NCBI RefSeq assembly: GCF_002155685.1
Contig: NZ_MUYK01000007.1
Span: forward strand, 36,932-100,931
DNA: 64,000 nt
Direction of reading: 5' to 3'
Source: Erythrobacter colymbi
GTDB taxonomy: Bacteria > Pseudomonadota > Alphaproteobacteria > Sphingomonadales > Sphingomonadaceae
Shown here: in pieces, positions 19,076-27,702 of the stretch
How positions within the stretch are numbered: position 1 is the stretch's first letter
Layout of the letters: each line of letters starts with the position of its first letter
The notes under the pieces: model-generated
What the model saw: the letters and a program-made list of their open reading frames with translations, nothing else
What the model was told of the DNA's origin: nothing
Database searches by the model: none
Made by a program: the position numbers and the translations under genes

Positions 19076-20251
19076 ATGCGCGCGCTGCTTGCTCTGGCGA
19101 TGCTGCTGGCGCTGGCGGCCTGTGGCCGCGTGATCCCGCCGCCTGCCGTGACCACGCCGGTCGCGCCGGTTGCTGCCAATGCCGCGATGGCGGGCGTGGC
19201 GCTCGGCCCGGCGCTGGCAGGGCTGGGCCTCGCCGATCCGGACGCACGCGGCGCGCTGGCGAGTTTCATCGAATCCTGCCCCAAACTCCTCGCCCGCGAC
19301 GATGCCAGCGGGCTGACGCGGCGCGAGGACTGGCAACCCGCCTGCACCGCCGCGCGCGGCTGGGACGCCGGGCGGGCGCGCGCCTTCTTCGCCGAGCACT
19401 TCACCCCCGTGCAGGTGGGTGACGGCAAGGCCTTCGCGACCGGCTATTTCGAGCCCGAGATCGCCGGCAGCCGCACGCGCCGTCCGGGATACGAGGTGCC
19501 GGTCTATGGCATGCCTACCGACCTCGTGCGCGGCTGGCCGGACGATGTCGCCGCCTCGGAGCGCACCGGTCGCCCGCCGCTCGGGCGCTATGACGAGAGC
19601 GGCAAGTTCGTGCTCTACCACGACCGCGCGGCGATCGAGGACGGGGCGCTCGCGGGCAAGGCGCCGGTGATCGCTTACGCCGCCGATCCGGTCGAATTCT
19701 TCTTCCTCCAGATCCAGGGCTCCGGCCGCTTGCGCACGCCCGAGGGCGAGGTGATCCGCATCGGTTATGCCGGGCAGAACGGGCGCGAATATACCGGGAT
19801 CGGCGGCCTGATGCGCGAGCGCGGGCTTCTGGGGAGCGGGCCGGGGCAATATCCGGGCTCGATGCAGGGCATCATGGCCTATATCCGCGAGAACCCGGCG
19901 GAAGGCCGCGCGCTGATGCGCGAGAACAAGAGCTGGGTGTTCTTCGCCGAGCTGAAGGGTGACGGGCCGCTGGGCGCGCTGGGCGTGCCGGTGCGGCGCG
20001 AAGCCTCCGTCGCCGCCGACCCCGCCTTCGTGCCGCTCGGCGCGCCGGTGTTCCTCGACCTCGACCGCACGGAAGCTACGGGCTTGTGGATCGCGCAGGA
20101 CACCGGCGGGGCGATCAAGGGCGCGAACCGCTTCGACACCTTCTGGGGCGCGGGCGAAGACGCGCGCCGCATCGCGGGCGGGATGAGCGGGCGCGGGCGC
20201 GCCTTCATTCTGCTGCCCAAGGACGCGGCCGCGCGGCTGACCCGCAGATGA
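19076..20251 (+). CDS. mltA: membrane-bound lytic murein transglycosylase A
   Basis: 391 residues with an AAGGAG ribosome site. A lipobox (LALAAC) anchors it in the outer membrane. MltA cleaves the MurNAc-GlcNAc bond of peptidoglycan, forming 1,6-anhydro-MurNAc. The MltA domain is seen with EFFFLQIQGSGRL in the centre, and the 3D domain at the C terminus contains IAQDTGGAIKGANRFDTFWG, whose Asp is the catalytic residue. The Smr gene overlaps its stop (ATGA). Confidence 0.95.
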   Translation: MRALLALAMLLALAACGRVIPPPAVTTPVAPVAANAAMAGVALGPALAGLGLADPDARGALASFIESCPKLLARDDASGLTRREDWQPACTAARGWDAGRARAFFAEHFTPVQVGDGKAFATGYFEPEIAGSRTRRPGYEVPVYGMPTDLVRGWPDDVAASERTGRPPLGRYDESGKFVLYHDRAAIEDGALAGKAPVIAYAADPVEFFFLQIQGSGRLRTPEGEVIRIGYAGQNGREYTGIGGLMRERGLLGSGPGQYPGSMQGIMAYIRENPAEGRALMRENKSWVFFAELKGDGPLGALGVPVRREASVAADPAFVPLGAPVFLDLDRTEATGLWIAQDTGGAIKGANRFDTFWGAGEDARRIAGGMSGRGRAFILLPKDAAARLTRR

Positions 20252-20859
20252 GAACGCCGCGGGGGCTATCGGTGGGTGAACAGGCGGCCTGGGCGCACCT
20301 TGCCTCGAGCGTGAAGCCGCTGCCGGGGAAGCGCCGTCCCGATCCTCCCGCTGTCGCCAAGCCTGCGCCGGTCGAGACGGCCAAGCCCGCTCCGCCGAGC
20401 AAGTTCGTCAAGCCGGTGAAGACTGCCACCAAACCCTCCACCCCCTTAAGAGAGGGGCAGGGGGTGGGGGCCCGGCGCCCGAAGACCGCACCTGCTCCGC
20501 CTCCCGCTCCCGCCCCTCCGGGCCTCGATTCCCACTGGGACCGCCGCGTGAAGGCGGGGCGGCTCGAGCCCGATCTGACGCTCGATCTCCACGGCCACAC
20601 GCTCGACACCGCCTATGACCGGATCATGGCGGGGATCGATCAGGCCCGGGCGATGAACGCGCGGGTGGTGCTGGTGGTGGCGGGGCGCGAGCGGCCGGTC
20701 GATCCCGCCGACCGCATGGCCAAGCGCGGGGCGATCCGCGCCAAGCTGCTCGACTGGCTCGCCGCGAGCCGCCATGCCGATGCCATCACCGCCGTGCGCC
20801 GCGCCCATATCCGTCACGGGGGCGAGGGCGCGCTCTACCTGATCCTCAGGCGCCGCTGA
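20248..20859 (+). CDS. Smr/MutS2-type domain protein with repeat-derived linker
   Basis: 203 residues, ATG overlapping the mltA stop. The C-terminal Smr domain (about 110-203) has the LDLHGHTLDTAYDRI motif and the HGGEGALYLILRR end; Smr domains nick or bind branched DNA or RNA. The N-terminal 105 residues are Pro/Ala/Lys-rich. Within that linker the codons for STPLREGQGVGARR arise from a REP-like DNA repeat (20441-20475), so a palindromic element appears to have been accommodated in frame. Related proteins usually have shorter linkers. Confidence 0.88.
   Translation: MRTPRGLSVGEQAAWAHLASSVKPLPGKRRPDPPAVAKPAPVETAKPAPPSKFVKPVKTATKPSTPLREGQGVGARRPKTAPAPPPAPAPPGLDSHWDRRVKAGRLEPDLTLDLHGHTLDTAYDRIMAGIDQARAMNARVVLVVAGRERPVDPADRMAKRGAIRAKLLDWLAASRHADAITAVRRAHIRHGGEGALYLILRRR
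20441..20475. repeat. REP-like repeat inside the Smr coding sequence
   Basis: The segment CCACCCCCTTAAGAGAGGGG followed by CAGGGGGTGGGGG resembles the dnaA-side repeat at 2938-3014 in composition, symmetry and the outer GGGGTGGG. Translated in frame it gives LREGQGVG, and the dnaA-side element read in one of its frames gives LREGxGVG too. Confidence 0.65.
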
Positions 20860-22312
20860 GCGCCGCGCGCCATGCCCGGTCGAGCTCGGCGGGGGTGCCG
20901 GTGCCGAAGACATGGCGGTCGGGCCGCACCAGCACCGCCTCGACCCCGTGCGCATCGAGCCACCGGGCGATCTGCGCGCCGAAGGGGCCGAGCCGCGCGG
21001 TGGAGGTGTCGCGCCGGTCGATCAGCCACACGCCGTCGCCCAGCACATCGTCGAGCCGCGCGCCATCGGCGGCGATGAACTGCGGGAAATAGCTGCCCGC
21101 CCCCGGTGCGCCCCTCAGGATCACCCCGCCACCCAGCGGCGGATAGGCGGGCGGGCCGGAAGGCAGCTTGCCGAGCGCCTTCGCCAGACCGAGCTTCGCA
21201 TCGCGCATCCACGCCCCAATCCGGCTGGTGGTGCACACCATCCGCCCCATCAGACACGCCATGTCGATCGTCGCCCTGAGGTGCGGCGCGCGTTCGGGCT
21301 GGTAGCTGTCGAGCAGCGCCTCCCCCGCCTCGCCCCGGCACACCGCCGCGAGCTTCCACGCGAGGTTCGCCGCATCCCTCAGCCCCGAGCACATCCCTTG
21401 TCCTGCAAAGGGCGGGGTCTGGTGTGCGGCGTCTCCGGCGAGCAGCACGCGGCCCTTGCGCCATTCCTCGGCAATGCGCGCACGGAAAGTGTAGACGGCG
21501 GTGCGCTCGATCCTGACCGCGCCTTCCACACCCCACGGCGCGAGCAGGCGTTCGACATTGGCGGGCGCGCTGACCGCCTCGGGAGTCTCGCCGGGCAGGA
21601 TCATGAACTCCCAGCGGTGGCGGCCTTCGCCCATCAGCACGCAGGTGGTGGGCCGCGCGGGGTCGCAGATCTGCAAATTGGCGGTGGGGAGCTTCGACGG
21701 ATCATCCACCAGCACGTCGACCACCAGCCACGGCTCCTCGAAGCCCAGATCCTCGAAGGTGATGCCGCAAGCCTTCCGCACCGGACTGCGCGCCCCGTCC
21801 GCGCCGACGAGCCAGCGGGCGCGCAGCGAGCGCTCGCCTTCGGGCGTGGCGAAGGTGGCGGTGACCCCGTCGGGCTCCGCGAAGAAGCCCTGCATGTGCC
21901 ACCCGCTGCGCAAGGCATCCGGTGCGCGCGCGGCCATTGCCTGCCGCAGCGCCGCCTCGACCGAGGGCTGGTGGATCATGTTGGCGACCGGCCAGCCGCC
22001 CGGCCCGATCCCGCTCGCGCCGGTGAAGGCCATCAGCACCTTGCCGCGCGCGTTGCGGAACTCGTAGGCATCGGCGCGGCGGCTGGTCGCCATCACCGCT
22101 TCGGCCGCGCCGGCCTCTTGCAGGATGCGCATCCCCTCGTGATCGATATGCGCCGCGCGGGGGAGGGGGAAGATCGCCGCTTCCTTCTCGGCGACGATCA
22201 CGCTGACTCCGCGCCGCGCGAGCAGCCCCGCGAGCGTCACCCCCGTCGGCCCGCCGCCGACGATCAGGACGTCGCACTCATTTGGGCAGTCGAACTCGCC
22301 CCCCGCGCCCAC
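20846..22312 (-). CDS. FAD-dependent aromatic hydroxylase (MhpA/PheA-like)
   Basis: 488 residues from a GTG 4 bp after the upstream stop. It is probably a class A flavoprotein monooxygenase adding a hydroxyl to an aromatic ring with NAD(P)H and O2. The Rossmann GxGxxG motif is VLIVGGGPTGVTLAGLLARRG; the second FAD motif is LLAGDAAHQTPPFAGQG. The C-terminal ~100 residues form the thioredoxin-like tail typical of the MhpA/phenol-hydroxylase group. It is last in an operon with an FAH-family hydrolase and an extradiol dioxygenase, and its 3' end overlaps the convergent Smr gene by 14 bp. The substrate is unknown. Confidence 0.85.
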   Translation of the reverse strand: MGAGGEFDCPNECDVLIVGGGPTGVTLAGLLARRGVSVIVAEKEAAIFPLPRAAHIDHEGMRILQEAGAAEAVMATSRRADAYEFRNARGKVLMAFTGASGIGPGGWPVANMIHQPSVEAALRQAMAARAPDALRSGWHMQGFFAEPDGVTATFATPEGERSLRARWLVGADGARSPVRKACGITFEDLGFEEPWLVVDVLVDDPSKLPTANLQICDPARPTTCVLMGEGRHRWEFMILPGETPEAVSAPANVERLLAPWGVEGAVRIERTAVYTFRARIAEEWRKGRVLLAGDAAHQTPPFAGQGMCSGLRDAANLAWKLAAVCRGEAGEALLDSYQPERAPHLRATIDMACLMGRMVCTTSRIGAWMRDAKLGLAKALGKLPSGPPAYPPLGGGVILRGAPGAGSYFPQFIAADGARLDDVLGDGVWLIDRRDTSTARLGPFGAQIARWLDAHGVEAVLVRPDRHVFGTGTPAELDRAWRAALSGA

Positions 22313-22316
22313 AGGA

Positions 22317-23156
22317 TCAGCCCTCGGCGACCATCGTGCCCTCGATATGGCCGATGCGATCAATCTCGGTCCGCACCACATCGCCCGCTTTCAGGAACCG
22401 CTTCGGCTCCATCGCCGCCCCGATCCCGCCCGGGGTGCCGGTGAACAGGCAGTCGCCCGGCTCCAGCGTCATGCCGACCGAGAGGTGCTCGACCTGCTGC
22501 CACACATCGTAGACGAGGTGCTGCGTGTTCGAGTTCTGCCGCTCCTCGCCATTCACATAGCAGCGGATGCCCAGATCATGCGGATCGCCGATCTCGTCGG
22601 CGGTGACGATCCACGGCCCCATCGGCGCGTGGGTGTCGAAGCTCTTGCCGAGCGCCCATTGCGGCACGGCGTGCTGCCACATCCGCTCGGTCACGTCATT
22701 GCCGACGGTATAGCCGAAGATCGCGGCGGGCGCGTCGGCGGCGGCGATATGCTTGCCGCCCTTGCCGATCACGGCGACCAGCTCCGCCTCGTAATCGGGC
22801 GTCATGGTGCCGCGGGCGATCAGGATCGGATCATAGGGGCCGTTCACCGAGGTCTGCGCCTTGGTGAACCACACCTGCCGCTCGGGCGTGCCGAGGCCGC
22901 TTTCGGCGATGTGGTCGGCATAGTTGAGGCCGATGGCGAAGATCTTGCCCGGGCGCGGGACGGGGGCCTCCAGCTTGACCTCGGCAAGCGGGATGCCTGT
23001 GCCGGTGGCGGCCTTGGCTTCGAGGCCGGGCTTCAGCGCATCCCAGTCGCGGATCAGGTCGATCATCGTTCCGGCGACGCCGGTCTCGACGACGCTATCG
23101 CCGACAACGATCCCGGTGCGGGTCTTGCCGGCGTGGGTGAAGGTGCAGAGTTTCAT
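22317..23156 (-). CDS. fumarylacetoacetate hydrolase family protein
   Basis: 279 residues. The family cleaves or isomerises acyl-pyruvate-type ring-fission products using Mg or Mn. Seen are the catalytic region AIGLNYADHIAESG, the metal-ligand stretch DYEAELVAVIGKGGKHI, the YTVGNDVTERMWQ motif and the C-terminal TGTPGGIGAAM. It lies between the dioxygenase (3 bp upstream) and the hydroxylase gene, so it most likely acts on the meta-cleavage product made next door. Confidence 0.88.
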   Translation of the reverse strand: MKLCTFTHAGKTRTGIVVGDSVVETGVAGTMIDLIRDWDALKPGLEAKAATGTGIPLAEVKLEAPVPRPGKIFAIGLNYADHIAESGLGTPERQVWFTKAQTSVNGPYDPILIARGTMTPDYEAELVAVIGKGGKHIAAADAPAAIFGYTVGNDVTERMWQHAVPQWALGKSFDTHAPMGPWIVTADEIGDPHDLGIRCYVNGEERQNSNTQHLVYDVWQQVEHLSVGMTLEPGDCLFTGTPGGIGAAMEPKRFLKAGDVVRTEIDRIGHIEGTMVAEG

Positions 23157-23159
23157 CGG

Positions 23160-24170
23160 TCAGGCTTCCTTGGGGGTGCGGGAGAACAGGCGCTTCAAAC
23201 GCAGCTGCATGGCGGTGACGAAGGCGACGAGGCCGGGGGGCGGGGCCATGCGCCCTGCAAACATCGGGTGCGGCGCCCCCCATTGCACGGCTAATAGCGC
23301 CTGCATGGTCTGCCTGGCGGGCGGATCGGCGGCGGTGAACAGGTCGCCGTCGGTCCAGTGCTCGAGCTCGTTGCCGAAGGGATCTTTCCAGTAGTCGAAA
23401 ATCTGGCTGCCCATGATGTGACGGCCCACGCCCCATGCGGCCTCGCGTTCGCGCGATTTGAGCCATTCGTGCCCGCACATCAGGTCATCGAGGCTCTCGA
23501 CCTCGAAGGCGGCGTGGAGCAGCCCGAGCGCGCCGGGAAGCTGGGCGAGGAAGATCGTGTGGTGATCGGAGGGCAGATCGCCCCGGTCGCAGCGCATGAA
23601 GGCGCCGAGCGGCACGTCCGGCGCGGCCTCGATCTCGTCGGAGGTGAGGAAGCCGAAGCGGTCCTTCCACCACGCCTCCGACCGGCGGAAATCGCTGACC
23701 TTGAGCACAGCGTGGCCGATGCGGCGGACGTGGGCGGGGGCGGGTTCGAGGCGGATCGTGGCGCGCTGGCGGGGCTTGTCGGCAGCCGAGTTGAAGCGGG
23801 GCGCGGTGCAGGGGGCGGGAGCCTCGCAGTGCTGGCCCGCGACGACCTCGACCGCGTAGCCGTCAGGATCGGTGAGTCGCACCACCATGCCGCCGCCCGG
23901 TTCGCCGAAGGGCTCGACCGGCAGGCCCTCGTGCGCGGCGAGGCGTTCGAGATCGGCGATGCTGCCCGCGCGCAGGCCCACGGCGAGGAACTTCGCCTCG
24001 CCCTTTTCGGTGACGTGGACGAAGGGCCGCCCGTCGCTGCCCTTGCCGTAGAGCCGGCCGGCGTCCTCGAAGCATGTGAGGCCGAAATCCTCGAGAAAGC
24101 CGCGCATCAGCGCGAGATCGGGCGCGGCGAAGCGGACATGGGCGATGTCCTCGACCCGGATGATGGCCAT
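23160..24170 (-). CDS. extradiol (VOC-type) ring-cleavage dioxygenase
   Basis: 336 residues with two vicinal-oxygen-chelate modules. Type I extradiol dioxygenases cut catechols next to the two hydroxyls with Fe(II) or Mn(II). The probable metal ligands are His in RRIGHAVLKVSD, His in LGLLHAAFEVES and Glu in FGNELEHWTDGD, all in the C-terminal module. A final His/Tyr-rich stretch (GRHIMGSQIFDYWKDPFGN) fits the active-site lid. It is the first gene of the catabolic operon and diverges from the TetR gene, with operators in the gap. Confidence 0.85.
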   Translation of the reverse strand: MAIIRVEDIAHVRFAAPDLALMRGFLEDFGLTCFEDAGRLYGKGSDGRPFVHVTEKGEAKFLAVGLRAGSIADLERLAAHEGLPVEPFGEPGGGMVVRLTDPDGYAVEVVAGQHCEAPAPCTAPRFNSAADKPRQRATIRLEPAPAHVRRIGHAVLKVSDFRRSEAWWKDRFGFLTSDEIEAAPDVPLGAFMRCDRGDLPSDHHTIFLAQLPGALGLLHAAFEVESLDDLMCGHEWLKSREREAAWGVGRHIMGSQIFDYWKDPFGNELEHWTDGDLFTAADPPARQTMQALLAVQWGAPHPMFAGRMAPPPGLVAFVTAMQLRLKRLFSRTPKEA

Positions 24171-24216
24171 GATCCCCTCCCCTGCGCGGCGCCCGTGTTT
24201 TGCGCCGAATCAATTC

Positions 24217-24257
24217 TGACTATTTGGTCAATCTGCTTGAAACTGACCAATTGGTCA
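24217..24257. promoter_or_regulatory. two TetR-type operator palindromes between the dioxygenase operon and tetR
   Basis: A perfect 14-bp palindrome TGACCAATTGGTCA lies at 24244-24257, and a degenerate copy TGACTATTTGGTCA (11 of 14 positions) at 24217-24230. Their starts are 27 bp apart. They sit between the two divergent starts, the right size and symmetry for autoregulation and control of the operon by the adjacent TetR protein. Confidence 0.7.
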
Positions 24258-24271
24258 AGTATGCGTGAGGC

Positions 24272-24916
24272 ATGGCCACTGCCGCTGTCCCTCCACCCAA
24301 GGCTTCGCGCCCGTCCCGCACCCGCGCCGCGCTGATCGAGGCCGGGCTCGACCTGCTGGTGGAGCGCCCGATCGATGCCATCGCGATCGACGAGCTGGTG
24401 GCGCGCGCAGGCGTCGCCAAGGGGAGCTTCTTCAACCACTTCGCCGACAAGCACGCCTTCGCCGAGGCGGTCGCGGGCGAGGTGCGCGCGGGGCTTGAGG
24501 AAGAGGTGACACGCGCCAATGCCGGGCTCGCCGATCCAGTCGCGCGGATCGCGGGGGGGATGGCGGTCGCGGCGGGCTTTGCGCTGAGGGAGCCGCGCCG
24601 GGCGGCGGTGCTGCTGCGCCACCAGAGCGTCGCCGCGCAGGCCGACAATCCGCTCAACCGGGGACTGCGTGCGGATCTCGAGGCGGCGATCGCGGCGGGG
24701 CTGCTGCGGCCCGAGGCGGCGGCGGCGGGGCTGCCCTACTGGCTCGGCCTGTGCCAGGTGATGATGGTGCTGATGCTCGAAGCGCGCGCGCCCCGCGATG
24801 AAGCGGCCGCCCGGCTCGCGGCGATGCTGGCGATGGGGCTGGCAGGGCTGGGGGTGGGCGATGAACACGCCCGCGCGGCGATCGCCGATGCGATGGCGCG
24901 GTTCGGGGGCGGTTGA
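24272..24916 (+). CDS. TetR/AcrR family regulator
   Basis: 214 residues. The N-terminal helix-turn-helix is clear (SRTRAALIEAGLDLLVE, then IDELVARAGVAKGSFFNHFADK at about residues 38-60). The C-terminal ligand-binding half is all-helical and unclassified. It is divergent from the catabolic operon and starts 14 bp after a perfect palindrome, so it probably represses that operon and itself until an aromatic ligand binds. Confidence 0.88.
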   Translation: MATAAVPPPKASRPSRTRAALIEAGLDLLVERPIDAIAIDELVARAGVAKGSFFNHFADKHAFAEAVAGEVRAGLEEEVTRANAGLADPVARIAGGMAVAAGFALREPRRAAVLLRHQSVAAQADNPLNRGLRADLEAAIAAGLLRPEAAAAGLPYWLGLCQVMMVLMLEARAPRDEAAARLAAMLAMGLAGLGVGDEHARAAIADAMARFGGG

Positions 24917-24941
24917 GAGGGCACACGGGTGCAGGGTGGGT

Positions 24942-24985
24942 CCAGACCCCTGCCAGACCCCCTCCAGACCCCCGCCAGACCCTGC
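24942..24985. repeat. four tandem 11-bp repeats
   Basis: Four consecutive units of the form CCAGACCCCNN start at 24942, 24953, 24964 and 24975; the last is slightly diverged (CCAGACCCTGC). The array lies just after the tetR stop and 53 bp before the parS-like site. Confidence 0.8.
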
Positions 24986-25037
24986 TCGCTCCGTTTCGGC
25001 GCGCGTCAGGTGCGCTCTAGCGGGGCGTTTCGGGCGA

Positions 25038-25053
25038 TGTTTCACATGAAACA
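25038..25053. promoter_or_regulatory. parS-like ParB-binding site
   Basis: TGTTTCACATGAAACA matches the bacterial parS consensus TGTTNCACGTGAAACA at all defined positions except one central base (A for G). It lies in the intergenic space between tetR and the usher gene. ParB would nucleate here for chromosome segregation and SMC loading. No parAB genes are in the window, but dnaA lies 21 kb away. Confidence 0.65.
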
Positions 25054-25065
25054 CGCCGGTTCGGT

Positions 25066-27675
25066 TCATACCCCGCTTCCAGCTGCGATCAGCAACCGTC
25101 CGGCCGCATCGGGCGCCTCGCGGGACACCGCCAATGGCCCCGAGGTCTGCCCCGCGGCCTCGGCGCGGTAGGTGCCGAAGGCCAGCCCTTCGAACAGCAC
25201 GAAGCCCTCGAAGTCCGTCACCGCCCGCGCCGCCTCGCGCCCCGCCGCATCGCGCAGGATCACCCGCACGCCCGAGCGCGGGGCGCGCTGGTCTCCGGCG
25301 ACCAGGATGACCTGCATCTCGATACTGCCGGTGGGACGCAAGCCTATGGGAACATGGCGGATTTCCCCCGCGCGCAGAGTCACGCGGTCGCCGGCGCGGG
25401 GCGGGCGGAGGGTGAAGTCGGTGAGGCTCGACATCTGGGTTTCGATGTCGACCGAGGGCCCCGGCGCGATCCCCCCGATGAGGACCCGGCCCGCGCTGTC
25501 GGTCGCCTCGCGCCGCAGCGCCGCGCCGACGATGAAGCGCCCGCCCTCGACCGCCGCTTCGGTAGGATCGCGGGTGCCGTCGCCGTCGTCGTCGACGAAC
25601 ATCTCCATCAACACGGCGCCCGAGCGGGCGATCCCGGCGGGGGCGGTGCGCCAGCGGTCGGGGCCGCGGAACAGGCCGAGGGTGAGGCCGATCCCCGCCC
25701 GCCAGCCCCCCTCGCTCCGCCCCGCCGAAGCGCTGAGGCCGAGCGGGCCGAACTGGTGCGCGAAAGTTACGCCGCCGCCGAGCCGCCCGCCCTGCGCCTG
25801 CCAGTCGAGATCGAGCGCGACATTGCCGCCTTTGCCGAGCCGCCGCGCGGCGCTGATGGTGGCGCTGTCGATCGCCCATGAACCTGCGTTGTTAGAGGCA
25901 CTTACGCCGCTCCTCAGGCGCCAGTCGCCGTGCCTTGCGGTGAGCCCGAACGCGGCGGTGCCGGTCCACCCGGTGCCCCCCTCGCGCACCGCGCCGAGCG
26001 CGAGGTTGGCCTGCCAGTCGGCCATCGGCAGCACCACCCGCGCCGCGGCGACCTCGCGGGTGCCGCCGCTGCGCCGCTCTCCGCTCTGGAAGCGCGCCTG
26101 CCAGGGGAGGCTCAGGCGCCCGAGGCCGATGCGGCCCTGTCCGGCGAGGCCAAGAACCTGTGCGAATTCGCGTACTTGCGGGGGAAGGCCGGGGGCATCG
26201 TCGCGGCCGTGGCGGGCAAGGTCGAAGGTCAGATCCTGCGCTCCGATCCGCCGTGCAAAGCGCACCGCGCCGCCCAGGCCGCCCTCGCGGTCGCGCGCGC
26301 CGGTGAGCGCCCACAGCCCGCCGCCGAGCGCCCCGTTGAAGCCGAGCGCGACAGCGGGCTGCCCCCGCATCCCCGCGCGGACATCGAGCCGCGCAGTGAC
26401 GCTGCTCGCCACCCCCCAGTCGAGGCTGGCGAAAGCGGCGGGGCCGGCGGGCTCGCCCGCGAGCGTGGTGCCGATCAGCGGGCGCCCGCCCTCGACGATG
26501 CCGAAGCTGTAGCCGATCTCGTTCTCGGCGTTCATCTCGGTGCCCACTAGCCGCGTGAAGACCTGCTCGTCGCTCTCGCCATTGGGGCCGTAGAGGCGCA
26601 CGGTCCAGCGGTTTTCCCCAATGCGCACAGGGACTTCGCCGAAGCGCCACTGGCCTGCGGCATCGGCCTCGCGGGTGACGGCGACGAGGCGTTCCTCGTG
26701 CCACAGCTCGGCCTCCCAGCCCTGCGGGAGCGGGCCGGAGAGGGTAAGGGTGTCGACCAGATCGGCCCGCCACGGCGCGCGGCTGGAGACCACCAGCCCG
26801 CGGCCCGAGAGGCTGTCGGCGATCAGCGGCTGCGCGGGCGCGCCGATGTCGCCGAGGGCAAGGCTGCGGGCGGCGAGCGGCCCGAGGAGATCAGGGGTAT
26901 CGCGCGCCTCGGAGAGGGTGACGCCCGCGGTCATCCGGCCCTCGCTCGAGAAAGCCGCACCGACCCGCCCGGCCAGACCGAACACCCCGCCACTCGTGAG
27001 GAGGCTCGCTGAAAGCTGGCGGCCCTGGGGGGCGATGTTTGCCCCCGCGGAAAGGTCGGCGCTCCACAATTCCACCGCGCGTTCGGGGCGGGCGAGGAGG
27101 GGGTAGGCCGGGCGCACCGTCTCGGGCCGCAGCTGCGCCTGCCGCTCCTCGCGCGCAAGGCGCATCAGCACCGGCAGCGCGGCGGTGGCAGAAAGAACAA
27201 GGCGCTGGCCGGCCTTGTCGTGGGTGAGGGTGAGGGGGAGGAAATCCGGCACATCGCCAAGCGGCAGGCACTCGCCCGAGGGGCTCGGCAGCAGGGCTGC
27301 GGCGGGGATCGTCACCGTGCGGCGCGGCTCGGGCAGGGTGAGGGCGATGCCGTCCGCCCCCTCGTCATGCGCCAGCTCCAGCGCATCGAGCAGCGGAAGG
27401 ATCGCGACGCAGGCCCCGCCGCCCGCGCCCAGATCGTGCAGCGGCAAGGCGTCGACGATCAGCTTGCGCTGGGCAAACAGGGCCGGAAGGGCGAGCCCGT
27501 CAGCGGCCTGACCGGCGCGCTCGGCGGCGGGGTCGCTGCCGAACAGCCGGTTGAATACCCCGCCGTCGGCGTCGCCATCCTGCGCCCGAACTGGGGCAGC
27601 GACGGCTCCCACCAGACCGGCTGCGCACAGCAGTGCGGCCAGCCAGCGCAGGGGCCTGATCGGTCGGCGGGACAT
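25066..27675 (-). CDS. outer-membrane usher-like protein of a DUF4402 pilus system
   Basis: 869 residues with a signal peptide (ending VRAQ). The large central region has many alternating beta strands ending in outer-membrane style repeats, with usher-like features: an N-terminal domain ending near 200, a beta-barrel with an embedded plug-like segment (GLVVSSRAPWRADLVDTL), and a C-terminal part with a Ca-binding-like loop (FVDDDGDGTRDP) and beta-sandwich modules. Ushers form the outer-membrane pore that assembles chaperone-bound pilins. It follows the pilin and chaperone genes on the same strand, 27 bp after the chaperone. Sequence similarity to classical PapC/FimD is weak by eye, so the call leans on context. 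Confidence 0.78.
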   Translation of the reverse strand: MSRRPIRPLRWLAALLCAAGLVGAVAAPVRAQDGDADGGVFNRLFGSDPAAERAGQAADGLALPALFAQRKLIVDALPLHDLGAGGGACVAILPLLDALELAHDEGADGIALTLPEPRRTVTIPAAALLPSPSGECLPLGDVPDFLPLTLTHDKAGQRLVLSATAALPVLMRLAREERQAQLRPETVRPAYPLLARPERAVELWSADLSAGANIAPQGRQLSASLLTSGGVFGLAGRVGAAFSSEGRMTAGVTLSEARDTPDLLGPLAARSLALGDIGAPAQPLIADSLSGRGLVVSSRAPWRADLVDTLTLSGPLPQGWEAELWHEERLVAVTREADAAGQWRFGEVPVRIGENRWTVRLYGPNGESDEQVFTRLVGTEMNAENEIGYSFGIVEGGRPLIGTTLAGEPAGPAAFASLDWGVASSVTARLDVRAGMRGQPAVALGFNGALGGGLWALTGARDREGGLGGAVRFARRIGAQDLTFDLARHGRDDAPGLPPQVREFAQVLGLAGQGRIGLGRLSLPWQARFQSGERRSGGTREVAAARVVLPMADWQANLALGAVREGGTGWTGTAAFGLTARHGDWRLRSGVSASNNAGSWAIDSATISAARRLGKGGNVALDLDWQAQGGRLGGGVTFAHQFGPLGLSASAGRSEGGWRAGIGLTLGLFRGPDRWRTAPAGIARSGAVLMEMFVDDDGDGTRDPTEAAVEGGRFIVGAALRREATDSAGRVLIGGIAPGPSVDIETQMSSLTDFTLRPPRAGDRVTLRAGEIRHVPIGLRPTGSIEMQVILVAGDQRAPRSGVRVILRDAAGREAARAVTDFEGFVLFEGLAFGTYRAEAAGQTSGPLAVSREAPDAAGRLLIAAGSGV

Positions 27676-27702
27676 GAGCGATTGCCGGGGCGGGTCATGC
27701 GA

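Noticed and set aside
20846..20859. Overlap of the Smr and hydroxylase 3' ends taken as a possible frame error
   Set aside because: Both C termini are complete by family comparison; convergent genes can overlap by a few codons.
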